This document shows positions 21,457-33,200 of a stretch of 64,000 bases of DNA, one piece after another. Position 1 is the first letter of the stretch; each line of letters starts with the position of its first letter. The DNA comes from Nigrospora sphaerica (Eukaryota > Ascomycota > Sordariomycetes > Amphisphaeriales > Apiosporaceae). The position numbers and the translations under genes were made by a program. The stretch is from assembly GCA_018287875.1 (NCBI GenBank), contig JAGVVL010000002.1:2728001-2792000 (forward strand), written 5' to 3'. The notes below the pieces were generated by a model. That model worked only from the letters and a program-made list of their open reading frames with translations, was not told the DNA's origin and searched no databases.

Positions 21457-22355
21457 CTACGAGACCTGCTTCAGGTGGACATCACTGAAGTACCCAGTAT
21501 TAGCGGCTCTGGCCGACAATCAGCTCGGATGGACGACAAGACAACTCACAAGATCAGGTCGGCATTGGCAGGAATGTGACCGGGGAAACCTCTGTGAACG
21601 TAGTTAGCCCTGCGCCGCGGTAGAACCACGCACAAGCACCGTGGGCCGCAGCCCAAGCCGAGGGCCGTAATTGCTGCCCACGCAGGAAGGGATGGTGATA
21701 ATATGGGGCAAAACGGGTCTTACCGAGAACCGTATCCGTAGTCGCTGGGAACAAGGTCAGTTTGAATCAACATGGAAGGCAACGGGGGTTGGGGCGACGA
21801 ACGAGGTGATATCCAGGGTGGCCTTCTCGCCAACCTGCATCTGGGTGACGCCCTCGTCCCAGCCTAAGTAAGTACACGAAGGGTCAGCGACGGCGAAGAG
21901 AGTGAGAGAAAATGAGGCAAGCCAGTAATTGGCCAGGGCACTTTACCCTTGATGACCTGGCCAACACCAATCGTGGTTTTGAAGTCACCACGGCCGACAG
22001 AGCTGTCAAACCTAGGCGCGCGTCAGCAAAAAGCAGATGATGCCCAAGGCGGGCGGGCCTTTGACGTCACGCCTTGGGAGGGCGGACAGGTGGCGGGGTG
22101 CAGGTGTTGCTTACTGCTTGCCCTTGTTGTCCTGCAGTTTCCAAAAGGTGAAGTCGTCAGCAAAAAGGCCAGTCATCTCGGGCCGCTCTTGGAGCTGCGA
22201 GAGGCGCCGGGGCCGTGGGCTTGGTAGGGGAGACGGTCACAACGCACAGGTTTGCTGGTATCCTTGAGGAAGCCAGTGTACTCGATGGTGACGGTCTGGC
22301 CAACCTTTGGGTTGGGACCATTGCCCGGCTGGAGAGTGGTCTTGGTCACGGCCAT
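21457..22355 (-). CDS. fpr1: FKBP12-type peptidyl-prolyl cis-trans isomerase (FK506/rapamycin-binding)
   Basis: Cytosolic prolyl isomerase; its drug complexes inhibit calcineurin or TOR. Seven exons on the minus strand (22355-22248, 22131-22115, 22011-21947, 21863-21803, 21744-21724, 21591-21550, 21484-21457) add up to 342 nt, 113 aa, the family's length. Every junction restores the family sequence: LKDTSKP joins DNKGKQ, then FDSSVGRGDF, GVGQVIKGWDEGV, GEKATLDI, SDYGYG, RGFPG and a final LIFDVHLKQVS. Pocket residues are present: Tyr in EYTG, Phe and Asp of FDSS, Val-Ile in QVIKGW, its Trp, the Tyr of DYGYG and Phe of LIFD. Exon 2 is only 17 nt and exon 5 only 21 nt. Two donors are unusual (GTGCGT after exon 1, GTTCGT after exon 4). 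The start MAVTKTTLQPGNG matches the family N-terminus. Confidence 0.93.
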
Positions 22356-25300
22356 TGTGAAGTGAGGAGGGGATGTTAATTGGTGGTGAAGGAAGGGGTG
22401 GTGAGTGTTTGGTCCGATGGGGGAAGAAGAGGCTCGAGGGAGGTGTGTGGAAAAGAGAGACAGCCGAGAGGGGACCGGCCGATGGCGGGGTAATAATAAG
22501 GGCCGGGTGGGATGTTTAGCGGAACTTGGATTTTGCGATGTGGGAAAAAGGGAACAGGTTCAGAGCGGTCGGGGGGGAAGCTTGGACGGATGGAAGGCGA
22601 TGGACCACACGTTGAGCTTTTCAGTTCCCTACGCCCACCTGTCAGGGAACCACCAGCATTGATTTCTGGATGGATATGTACATAAGTACGCAACGGGCGC
22701 AAGCGTGCTGCAATCTGAAGACCAGGTCCAGCGGGCTGAAGATCGCCGCCCCCTGCCGAGATTCGTGTCTGCCGCTCCCAGTACTGGGAGGCAATGGCGC
22801 ACGCGGCTCAAGGGCATGCGGCAGCGGGCGCGTGGGATTGGATTTTATTTCCCCGGTATACGAGGTGTTGTAGGGGTACCTACAACCTAAGCGCGTAGGA
22901 GCATTTCACGCTGCTGTATATTTGCTTAACTTCCATACTTACCTACCGCCTCCTTCTAGGTATGTAGGCAATTACGCGTGTCCAACAATCTGCTGTGGCT
23001 GCTTAGGCCCGCGCCTGCGCGGAAGAGGAGGTACCCAGGTAAGGTACTCGAAGTACAGGACGCGCCGCCGCGGGTTACCATGATTGAAGAGAAAGCGCAT
23101 TCTATGGTATTGGGCTGCCCAGGTAGCACCCGAGGCACCCAAAACTTCCCGCGACTGGTCACCTCCTTATCTCCTCACCTCCTTGCTCTCCGTATGGGGG
23201 TAGACGTAGGCAGAGGTCTTCCGGCCATCTCGGATTGGGCCAAGCCTTGTCCCTCGTCGCCGTTTATCATGATTAGCTACCTACCTAAGTACCTAGTGTC
23301 GCTCACTATCCGCCGAGCCGGGAAGACGACGTAGGCGGCGGCGGAAGAAGGTACTTAACGGGCCGGAGCCAGTATTGCCGCCTATGTCATCAGCCCTGCT
23401 GTCGCCCGGCATATCCACCTTGGTATTCTCTTGTTGTAGGGGACTAGGCAAAGATACAAAGCTACGCGTCTGTTGCCCTGCATGCAGTAGGTACACAGAT
23501 GCTTAAAGTACCTGCTTACTTGGGTAAGTAGGCAGGCAGGTAAGCCGCTTGTATGCGACCTGCCGTTCTGATCCTAATTGTCTAACACAATTCGGGTGAT
23601 GTTTGCGGTGCGTCCATCACGTCTCCGTCCCTGTAGCGCCGCTGCGTCATACCAATGCCTCCAAATTCAACGATGGTACTTTCTTGTCATTGCTTCCATA
23701 AGGCAACGTCATATCTTCTGTGTAAAGCAAGCAAGTGCTAGGCTACTACGATGCGCTTACTTCTCTTACCTAAGTAGTTGGTGCGTAGCGGGATGAGCAG
23801 GCGGGAGGCAAGGCGGGACCAAGCGAATGGGCCAGTTCAGGCCGGACGAATGTCATGATCGCGAGCGGCTTCAGATAAACAAGTCGGGGAACCTCATAAG
23901 AATGAATCCGATGGCATTTGAACCGAGGCGGACGGACGGATGCCCACCATTTCCGTTCGTGATGCGCATTAGTACCTCTCAAGTTGACAGCTGACCACGA
24001 CAAGAAGCTCTTTAGAGCCGCTTGACCCTCGTTATGCGTTCCGGCTGTTCATTACCGTGGCCCAACCTGCTAACAGCGCCACGGCACCGTACTTGGCCTG
24101 CCCACGAGTAAATGCTGCTTCCTCGCTTAGAAACGCGCGCAGCTTAGGTTTGAGAAGACATAGGCACCGCATAATGTTATCGACGTGGTCTGGGGGTGTT
24201 GGTGGCCGAAAGGGCTGTCACCGAAAACCCGGCTGTCATTCAGGGCCGTCCAGGCCACGTCCATAGATGGGGATCCCCCGCCAGCCGCGGCGCGGTCTTG
24301 GCACCAGGGCGAATAGCCCCGAACGAAAAAGGAAGCTGGCCATTGGGTGCAAAGCCTTGTGTTGTGCACCTATAGCGCTGCCTTCAAGAAGCAACTGTCA
24401 TTCATCTAACCGACGCCAGTCCCGTCTATGCTCCCTGCACCTGGGGGCGCGGATGGTCGTATATACAGGTTATCCGTACCCGCGACCGTTTGGTGTGTTC
24501 CGCGGGTGTCCCTTGCGGCCGGACTGCGCTCCCCGGCTGCCCGGGACAGGAAAAAAAGGACTGGGCCGAATGCTCGCCCAGAAAGGCCTGAAGCGGCTTC
24601 AGAGCCGAACGGGGCATAGCGATGCCAAAGCGCTAAGTGCCTTGGTTCGCCCGGCCCACCTGCGGATGAAAGGACGAACGTCCACGTTTCCACCCAGCTG
24701 GCAACGAGTCCAGGGGGATGATGGCCCAGCGGGTGCAGGGCTTGGCTGGTCGGCATCTATGCCGCTGGAGACCTATGGTTATCTATTGCCAAAGCCAGGT
24801 AGTGCAATGGCATCAGCATCGTGGCTCATCAAGCGCGCAAACCCGAGCCTGCCCGCTCGCTGGGCCGCCAGGCCTGTGGCCCGGCCTTGTCCGAACTGGA
24901 AACCCAGCGAACCGGAGCCGAGTACTCGGCCACGAGTAGAAAAGAAGCAAGATCGACGCAACTGAGGCAGGCGGGCAGGCGACAAGTCCCAGTTCTAGTC
25001 CCGTTTCCCGTCCTTGAGCTCGAGCTGACCGTGCCGCATTGTCCTACCGGTGGGTACAGAACCATCAATGTGAGACCTCGCCGGCGGCCGTTGCACATCA
25101 TATCAGCCATGTCTATCGTGGGTAGCTCAAAGACATGTGCAACCAGCCCAGCTCGCAACCAACGGTATGGACGATTGACAGGTCGGAACCCCTACCTGAA
25201 TCGGATGGGCAGCCCAGAACTGCGTGGTATGGAGGTGTCCCCCAGTCCTCTAGCTCTCCCGTCGCCTTCATCGTACAGCATGTCGGCGAGGCGGAGCTCG

Positions 25301-28300
25301 GAGAGCAGTCTTCTTGCGTCCAACGAGATCCGACTGTGAATGAATGGTGAACCTTGATTCCTCGCCTATACATGCCTGCTACATTGGGTATGTGACGAGC
25401 TCGCCTTATGCCAGGTTCCTAGTTGTAACTTCGGCTTACGTACCTCCATAACAGCTCGCAGTATCTATCCCTGGCGGTCCACCACATGTCAAGCGGGTAG
25501 AATCCCGGAGTGCAGTCGCACTTTGACGAGACCACCTTGTCATTTTTCCACACAAGGGCTCCCTCATGGGATGTGTTGGCGCTTTAGTTGGAATGTAAGC
25601 CCGGCACTTGTCCGTCACATCCATACCGGCTTCCATACCTCCTACCTACGAAGTACCGACCCGGCCGATCCAGCCCTCACCCAACAACAAAATGCCAATG
25701 CGATAGCGCACCTTGCAGTTGGGTGACTAGGTAGGCCCTCAATCCGCTGTGGGAGACACTGGCCCAGGTTGGTCTTGAGAACAAAAACAAGACTATCACG
25801 TTCGCATTCAGTTGACGGCCCTCAATACGCAGTGCCGAGAAGTACTTGCCTTTGATGACCACATGCAGGCGGAGACGCAAAGCAGCCAACTACTTCTTCT
25901 CCTCCTAGCCCGGCTCCCTGGCCGGAATGCCGGTGGCGCCGAGGAATCCGGACGCCCGTAAGTCGGCATGGCAGCGAGACGACTGGTCTGACGGCCCCGG
26001 CTTGATGGATTCTCGTTCGTCCTAAGAATGAGAACTACTCAGGTAGGAGGTGGAGCTCGAATTGGCTTTCATCGAGAGCGCGCGCGCACATCATACTCGC
26101 GAGACCAACGCGACAGCAGCAAATCTCCGAAGCACGTCGGGCGTGGCGTACCGCAGGGCCGATCTGTGCCTTATGTAGGTGTACGCTCGCGAACCATTGA
26201 AGGCTTACAGGATGATATTGGAAATGCACCTGCGCGTGCGCCCAACGTCACGATGAATCAATGCTTGCTGTCTGCACCAGCGACAGGGCCCTTGTAGCAG
26301 TTAATCTCCCCAAGCCGGTTGAGGGCAAGCAACGCGCTCCATATACTTGTTCCATCCCCGCAGTTTGCCCACAGGATTGTAAGCAACCCGAGGTCGTGAG
26401 TGTGGTCTGGACTTCGGCGCCGGGTTGGTGCCTACGTACTGCCCAGATAGTGAATGTATGTATGTGCTTGCCTGCGTGAGTGCGTCTCCATCTGCAGGAC
26501 TTAGCCGTGAGGGTGCTACCAGCCCGTCTCCCGTGACCGACCAGATGCTGCTCGCTGACTTGCTTCTTACCGACCTTGCACGAGTACTTCTTTTGGTGGG
26601 TTGATATCCAGGCAGGTAGCTGAACTGTTTGGGCGGGGGCATACGCCCGCTTACTCCCTTACTCACTGAAGCGCAAACTTATCGCCTACAGAGGTGCCGC
26701 ATTCTTCTCCGCTGGTGCAGTCTGGGCTCGTGTTGTTGTGTCTGGCCAGGAGACAGTCGAGACGAAGCCAGCTTCACCGCACATGGTGCAGTCGATAGAC
26801 CGACTTGCCTGAGTCAGCATGTGCCTGTTTTCCTTTTCCACCGCCGCCAGCCGCATGGGGCGACGATATGTCCAGGTCTGGACCAGCCGTGGATGGATGG
26901 CTACGTGCCGATCCCCTAACATTAAAGGCTCGAACCACCCATCGACGTTTCGAGCTGTGATTCGCCCGGGGTGCCTCGTGTAGAGGAGACATGGATGGCC
27001 GACATGGATGGCGGTGCCGGATCCAGGGACGGAGACACCTGAAAGCTAGTGCGCGTGCGCGCGCGCCAGACGCATCATTTGCCAGATATGGGGCGGACGT
27101 CGAGATTATCCAGTCTGTATAAAGTGCTACTACTACTGTTTACGACGGAACTGGGTATAGACGTACATACGATCCAACACTTTGGCCGAATGTCGTGCCC
27201 CTGATCGAAAATGCATGGATCGGTGGGTATGTAAGGCTTGTGGACAGCCTGGGCTGGAAAGCAGGCACACTTGCATCCCCAATCCCACGCGGAAGAGGCG
27301 GGCATAGTGGAAGTTGTGAAGTGTGTTTGGGTACATCGTACATTCATCTCTGTTCTTTGTACAGTGTATCTAGATACCTATGGTGACAGCAAGCTAGCCT
27401 CCATCCAGGCATTCGGTGGCCCGGCTTGGGTGGGGTCTATGGTGAAAGGGCCAACTGGAGCGGGTTCCCAATGGCCCCTCTCTTTGCATGCCTCCAGCCC
27501 CTCCCATCTTTATGCACGGTGGGAGGAATTACGACGGTCGCGACGGTACGAACAGATTACGGTGCCTTGGCGTCTTCCCCATCCAGCTACCGCAAAATTG
27601 GCAGAATGCAAGCCGCACCTCTCGTCCGAAGAGGGCTGCCCTCGCATCCAATGCCATCCCATCCTGGACCACCTCCAGCGCCCCAGTCATCAAGCACCCG
27701 AGGTCGAGACAACAAGCGTCCGGTGCCCGTTCGTCCCATCGCGTCACCTCTGCGTCAACTGATCGACCAACCGACTCCGACCGACCGGGTGTCCGGGCGT
27801 CCGTCCGTCGCCGGCCGCGAGGAACAGAAAGAGAGAGGGAGACAGAAAAAGAGAGGGAGGAGGAGAGAGGAGCAGCTGGAGGAAACATTCATCTTGGCTC
27901 GGCGCCTATTTTCCTGGGCCCCGGCACGGCTCATGGGGCTGGCAAAGCTGTGAGTTGTGTGGCACGCACGTCGTACCTGGTAATAGTGCTTGCGCTACAC
28001 GACGCCGCGTCCGGTGAGCGCTGCACGCTCGGGAGCTTCCCGCCAGATACGTGATTGCTCATTTCCATCCGCTTCAATGGTGGTCGGCTGCCCACGGCGC
28101 CCCCATCCGGAGGTGCGCGAGTCGGACCCTACGAACGGGGGGGGGGCCGGCTCTTGCGAACGCGACCGTCGCCCAGCAGCTTCACTCGGGGGCCAAGGTA
28201 CACACATACCTAGAAATTGCCCGCTCCATGGCCGCATGGCAGCGTAGTACCGTCGTGTCAGTACAACAGTAACGGCACTGTCCTGCGCACGCACTACTAT

Positions 28301-30237
28301 GCGCCAGGTGTGGTACCGTACGGCCCAACGTACACGCACACGCACACGCACGCGCAGACAACGCAAAGGGGAAGCGGTCGTTGGCCGGCCCTGGACCTGG
28401 AAACTGTTATGGTGTGTAGGGAAGCCCGCTCATGACCTCGCCTAGACTGGCTTACCCCCATGTCAGTTTCTCCGTGCAGCGTTTTTTTTTTTGGGCCGAC
28501 CTGCGCCACGAGAAAGCGGCCCCCTTGCTCCCCCTCCCTGTTGCCCCAGGCTGCCAGGGTCGGGGGATGGGCAAGAAGGGGATAGGATGGGCCAAGCTGG
28601 GATGGATGGATGGGGCGGGCTCAACTGGCACGTTAGCTATGGCTACTTCGCGCAGGTCGGGGAGGACCACAGTCGTACCTGTGCGCAAGCGCGGTTACAG
28701 GTAGCTCTGCTCAGCTGCAAAGTACTTGAGCTTAGCATCGGGCAGCGCACGGGAGTCAATTTGACGGGATGCTCCATAAGCTATTCGGCGCTTTACCCCT
28801 TGGGGGACGGAGCTAGCACGGCACGAGTCTCTCCCCTCCATTGGGCCAGGGCGACTGCCGCCGTCCCGACGACCTTCAGGTAGGCCGCTTCTGGCCAAGG
28901 GCGCCGCCGCCTGTTTCCAAGCAGGCCTGACGGAGGGTAAAACACGACCAGTGGTCTGACTTGAAGACATCTGGGATTCACGGGCTCTGCGCCGGTTGAA
29001 GTTGCTCGGACCCCTGTGGCTGTGGAACGTTCGTTGGCGTCCCAAGACGAGGGGAGCACGCGGTAGGCGGGTGAGTAGGGGCGCGGGCAAAAGGCACGCG
29101 TGCTCGACAGGATGCGTCTCTCCACTGCCTATCGCCTCCACCCCGGCCCCCTCCTGTACGCGCTCGAGGAGGAGGAGGAGACGAAAGAGCAGAAGGGGAG
29201 GGGGCCCCATTTTTGCCCTTGCAGACCTTCCATGGACGCGCTGTTGCGTCGCCTTGACTGCTTGCCTCCCCTTCCCGGGCAGGCTGACTACCTACCTACC
29301 TATTGTGTAGGGAACATTGCCATTTGGGCGCTAGGTCCGATTCAGCGGCTTCGTCTTACCAACCGAGGGACCCCTGTTCCTAATTAGCCACCCTAGCCTG
29401 GGTCTGCTTGGCTTCCTCTGCTCGTCAGGCTCGTTTCCACGCCCGCCCGTTGTTTCTTGTCACCCACTCTCTTAATCCGTCTCTCTCCCCTTCCCTCACC
29501 CACTTCGCTCTGGTTTCCCGTCCCTCCTTTTGACCTCCTCCGCCGGCCTCGTAAGGTATTCCCTTCGACGACAACCCCCCTTCGGCGTCGACCTGTCCTT
29601 CGCTCCCTGCATCTTGGTACCGGTCGAGCGTATCAATTTGACGACACGACCCGACGACAACGAAGCCTCGGAGGCCCCCTTAGTCGACCACCACCAATGC
29701 ATCCTGCTTCAAAGTAGCACATTGTGTCGTGAAGGCTATCCGACGACCACATCATTGACGATTTTTCGTCGTGTCACTCTTTTTTTTTTTTAAAACAACT
29801 TGCGCTCGCACACACGCTCTAGCTTTTATGCAAAAGGTACGGCCAGTCTCAGGGGAGAGCGCGCGCGCTGCCGGCACTATCGAGAGGCCAGCCGGACAAG
29901 GGGCAACCCCCCTCCCCCCGGCGCGCGCGCGCCCTACGTGCCAAACTGGATTCGACAGTCTGCGGCGCATCCTTCATACGCATTTCGCCTGGCCATTTGG
30001 GACCTGTTTAGTTGTACGAGAGGCTGACGTAGACACGGGTTTGGCAGCAGTCACTCACTATTTGACAACACTTTGTCAACTACACTCGTTTATCAGTCTT
30101 GACCTGACAAAGTGAGTCTTACACCGCCCGTGCGCATGCGGGCCGCCATGTTGACGTCGGGCAGCCGTATCTATAATTATCCACGCCGAAACCCCTCTAG
30201 ACGTTAGAGCCGCCCGATCCGACGACGACCAGACACA
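22356..30237. other. Long region without a supportable protein gene
   Basis: About 7.9 kb. The first 350 nt are the FKBP12 promoter. The last 0.8 kb is probably MSB2 promoter and 5' leader, with a CT-rich tract at about 29455-29535 and a possible 5' UTR intron donor (GTGAGT) near 30111. In between, open frames up to 232 codons occur on both strands but are rich in Arg, Pro, Ser and Cys, with no domains, signal peptides or spliceable continuations found. Composition stays GC-rich, so it does not look like an AT-rich RIP relic. Short TACCT/AGGTA motifs are frequent between 22860 and 23780. A non-coding RNA or a large regulatory region is possible but unproven. Confidence 0.5.
29455..29535 (+). 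promoter_or_regulatory. CT-rich tract, probable transcription start region for MSB2
   Basis: The + strand is dominated by C and T for about 80 bases, as commonly seen near transcription starts in filamentous ascomycetes. It is about 700 nt before the MSB2 start codon, which implies a long 5' leader. Assigned from composition only. Confidence 0.3.
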
Positions 30238-33200
30238 ATGCATACCAGCGGAGTGGCTGTGGCCACCCTGGTGGCCGCCGCCTCGTTGGTGAGCGCCAGC
30301 GCGGCGACCCCTGCCGACCGTCCTAGGATTTACTTCCCGCGGCACGTAAAACGGGAGTTTACCAACATAACCATCACGAGCCCTCCGTCCCTGCCCTCGA
30401 CTTCCAGCGTCGGCAGCACATCGTCCTCGACCACTACTAAGCGACAGTCCTCCCAATCTCTTGCGGATCTGCTTTCCAGCCTTGCGGACGGCTTGGTGCC
30501 CGACGAGGACAAGAGCACTAGCTCCTCGTCTTCGACCGCGACCTCGTCGTCTGCCGACCCGGACTCCAGCGACGTGCATACGGTAACTTTGACGGCCCCT
30601 GTCTATGTTTCTCCCTCGACAACAGTCACAGGCACCATTCCCCCAAGCACATCCCTCTCGGACGCTGACACGTCCAAGATCGACTCGTCCGACAGGAGCT
30701 CAACTGCCTCTAGCAGCACCGAATCCAATGCGAGCAAAGATGCGGAACCGATTTTGTCTCTGCCTCCGCTCGGCCTGGGCCTGGGTAGCACCCCTACCTC
30801 CTCCAAGCCAAGCTCGGCTCTCGAGACGGGCATTGTGCGCAACGGTACCACGACCACTGCTTCGTCGTCCGCTTCCAGCGGCTCCGTAACCACTGGCGCC
30901 AGCTCGACCCAGAGTACCAAGGATGGTCTCCTGGATGGCATTCTTTCCGACGTCACCAGCGCCATTCTCCCGGGTCCGACATCCACTGCCGCCGCCGTTC
31001 CCACTAACGGCACCGAGTCCACTACCTCCCCCACCAGTACTGCCGTCTCGGATGCTACTAGCGCCACGGCCACCAGCACGGAGAGTGGTCTTCTGGGCGG
31101 CGTCATCGGCGGTCTCACGAGCGCGATCCTCCCGACTAGCACGGATTCCGCTCCCGTTTCCGTTCCCACTAACGGTACCGAACCTGTTATTGACACCTCG
31201 GCGGCGGCTAGCGTCACGACTACAAGCACACAGAGCGGCCTTCTCGGCGGCATTGTTGGCGATCTTACGAGCGCAATTCTCCCGACCAGCACCGATTCTG
31301 CTCCCATTGCTGTTCCTACCAACGTCACCGAATCTGTCATTAGTACCTCGGAAACGCCCAGTGCCACGAGCACGCAGAGTGGCCTTGTCGGCGGCATCAT
31401 TGGTGGCCTGACGAGCGCTCTTCTTCCGACTAGCACAGACTCGGCCCCCGTTTCCGTTCCTACCAACAGCACCGAATCCGTCATTGATACCTCGGACGCA
31501 CCGAGCGCAACGAGCACGCAGAGTGGCCTTGTCGGCGGCATCATTGGTGGCCTGACGAGCGCTCTTCTCCCGACTAGCACAGACTCGGCCCCCGTTTCCG
31601 TTCCTACCAACAGCACCGAATCCGTCATTGATACCTCGGACGCACCGAGCGCAACGAGCACGCAGAGTGGCCTTGTCGGCGGCATCATTGGTGGTGTGAC
31701 GAGCGCTCTTCTCCCGAGCAGCACTGCCTCTGTCCCGGTTCCCACCCCCGCCAACGGCACTAATGGTTCGGAGCCGGTCGTGACACCCACGCCCTCGAGC
31801 ACTCAGAGTGGTCTCTTGGGTGGCATCGTCGGTGATCTTACCAGCGCTATCCTTCCGACGCCCACCAACGGCACAGACTCGGCTGGAAACGGCTCCATTG
31901 CTACCCCGACGGGCATCGAGATCTTGCCTACGCCTAGCAACGGGACTGAGCCCTCGAGCACCCAGAGCGGCATTCTGGACGGCGTTGTCGGAGGCATTAC
32001 CAGTGCCATCCTCCCGACACCGACGAATGGCACTGCGGCGGCACCTGGCTCCAACGTTACCAGCTCGGGCATCGAGATCCTTCCCACTGTCAGCTCATCC
32101 GCTTCCGGTGACATTATCTCGTCCATTCTGTCGCCGATTCTTACGCAGTCTGCGTCGACCGGGGTGGCCTCCGTCACCATTCCGGCCACTCTTCCCGTTG
32201 GCACGGGTAGCTCTTCCATCACGGTTCCGGCCACAGTCCCCTCCGGCACTGTTGTCTCTTCCTCGACGGCTGTGGGCAATGGAACCAGCCCCATCTCGCA
32301 GACCGAGAGTGCGTCGGTGCCTCTGTCCGTGTCCTCGACGATGAGCGGAACTGCGCCCGTTGGGTCCGTCACGTCTCCGGGCGTGACGAACGGTACCACG
32401 TCCACCGTCGCGCCCACGATTCCGACCTTGAGTTCTTCGAACGCAGCGCCTACCGTCTCCACCAACGCCACCAGCCCTTCGTTCTCGAGCAGCCAGCAAA
32501 TCGTGACGCCCACCCCCTCGTCCAGCACATCGTTCTCGGCGCCGGTCACGGTGTCTACACCGGCGCCCAGCTCCACGAAGACGAAGGCCGTTACCAGCCT
32601 CACTGCCATCACTACCTTCACCGGAACGGATGAATGGCTTCCCACAACCATTGTGATGCAGCCGTCTACTACGTCTCTCAACACTGGTGCTGCCCCGACG
32701 ACTACCCAGGGCCTGCCCACCAACCTGCCCAAGGCCATCACGCCCGGCACCATCCCTCCCAAGAAGCCGGAGGACTCTACCCTGATCCAGATCTCGTTCC
32801 TGTATGCCGAAAATTACCAGTGGATCGTCCAAGAGCCGCTCGCTGCCGCGCAGCTGTTCACGCTGCTGCCCAAGGCCGTGGCACACGCCATCGACGTTCC
32901 CGTGGATAGGGTCATGATGCACAGCCTCCGGCCGTACGACACGGTCGAAAAGCTTGGCTACATCACCACGCAGGCCATGACCTTCATCCCAAGCGATAAG
33001 GTCGAACAGCTGCGACTGGACCACCAGATTCCCACTTCGGCGCTGTACACCAACGGCGACGCTCTTGTCGCCAACCTAACGAGCAACATCAACCCTGCCA
33101 TTGACATCCTTGTCGGCTCTACCCTGGAAGGCGCCGGCAACACGGCGCCGGACGGCTCCTCGCCGGGCGGTCCGTCGGGCAACCCCAATGATGCCTTCGG

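Noticed and set aside
24267..24965. 232-codon + strand frame in the gene-poor interval
   Set aside because: Rich in Arg, Pro, Ser and Cys, no domain, no matching splice continuation; overlapping frames on both strands look alike.
26921..26990. GGTTCGAGCC box-B match on the minus strand
   Set aside because: No box A at the right distance and no pairing acceptor or anticodon stems.
30603..31802. 399-codon minus-strand frame across the MSB2 repeats
   Set aside because: Repeated sequence without stops on one strand often stays open on the other; the protein is a repetitive shadow without a signal peptide or domain.
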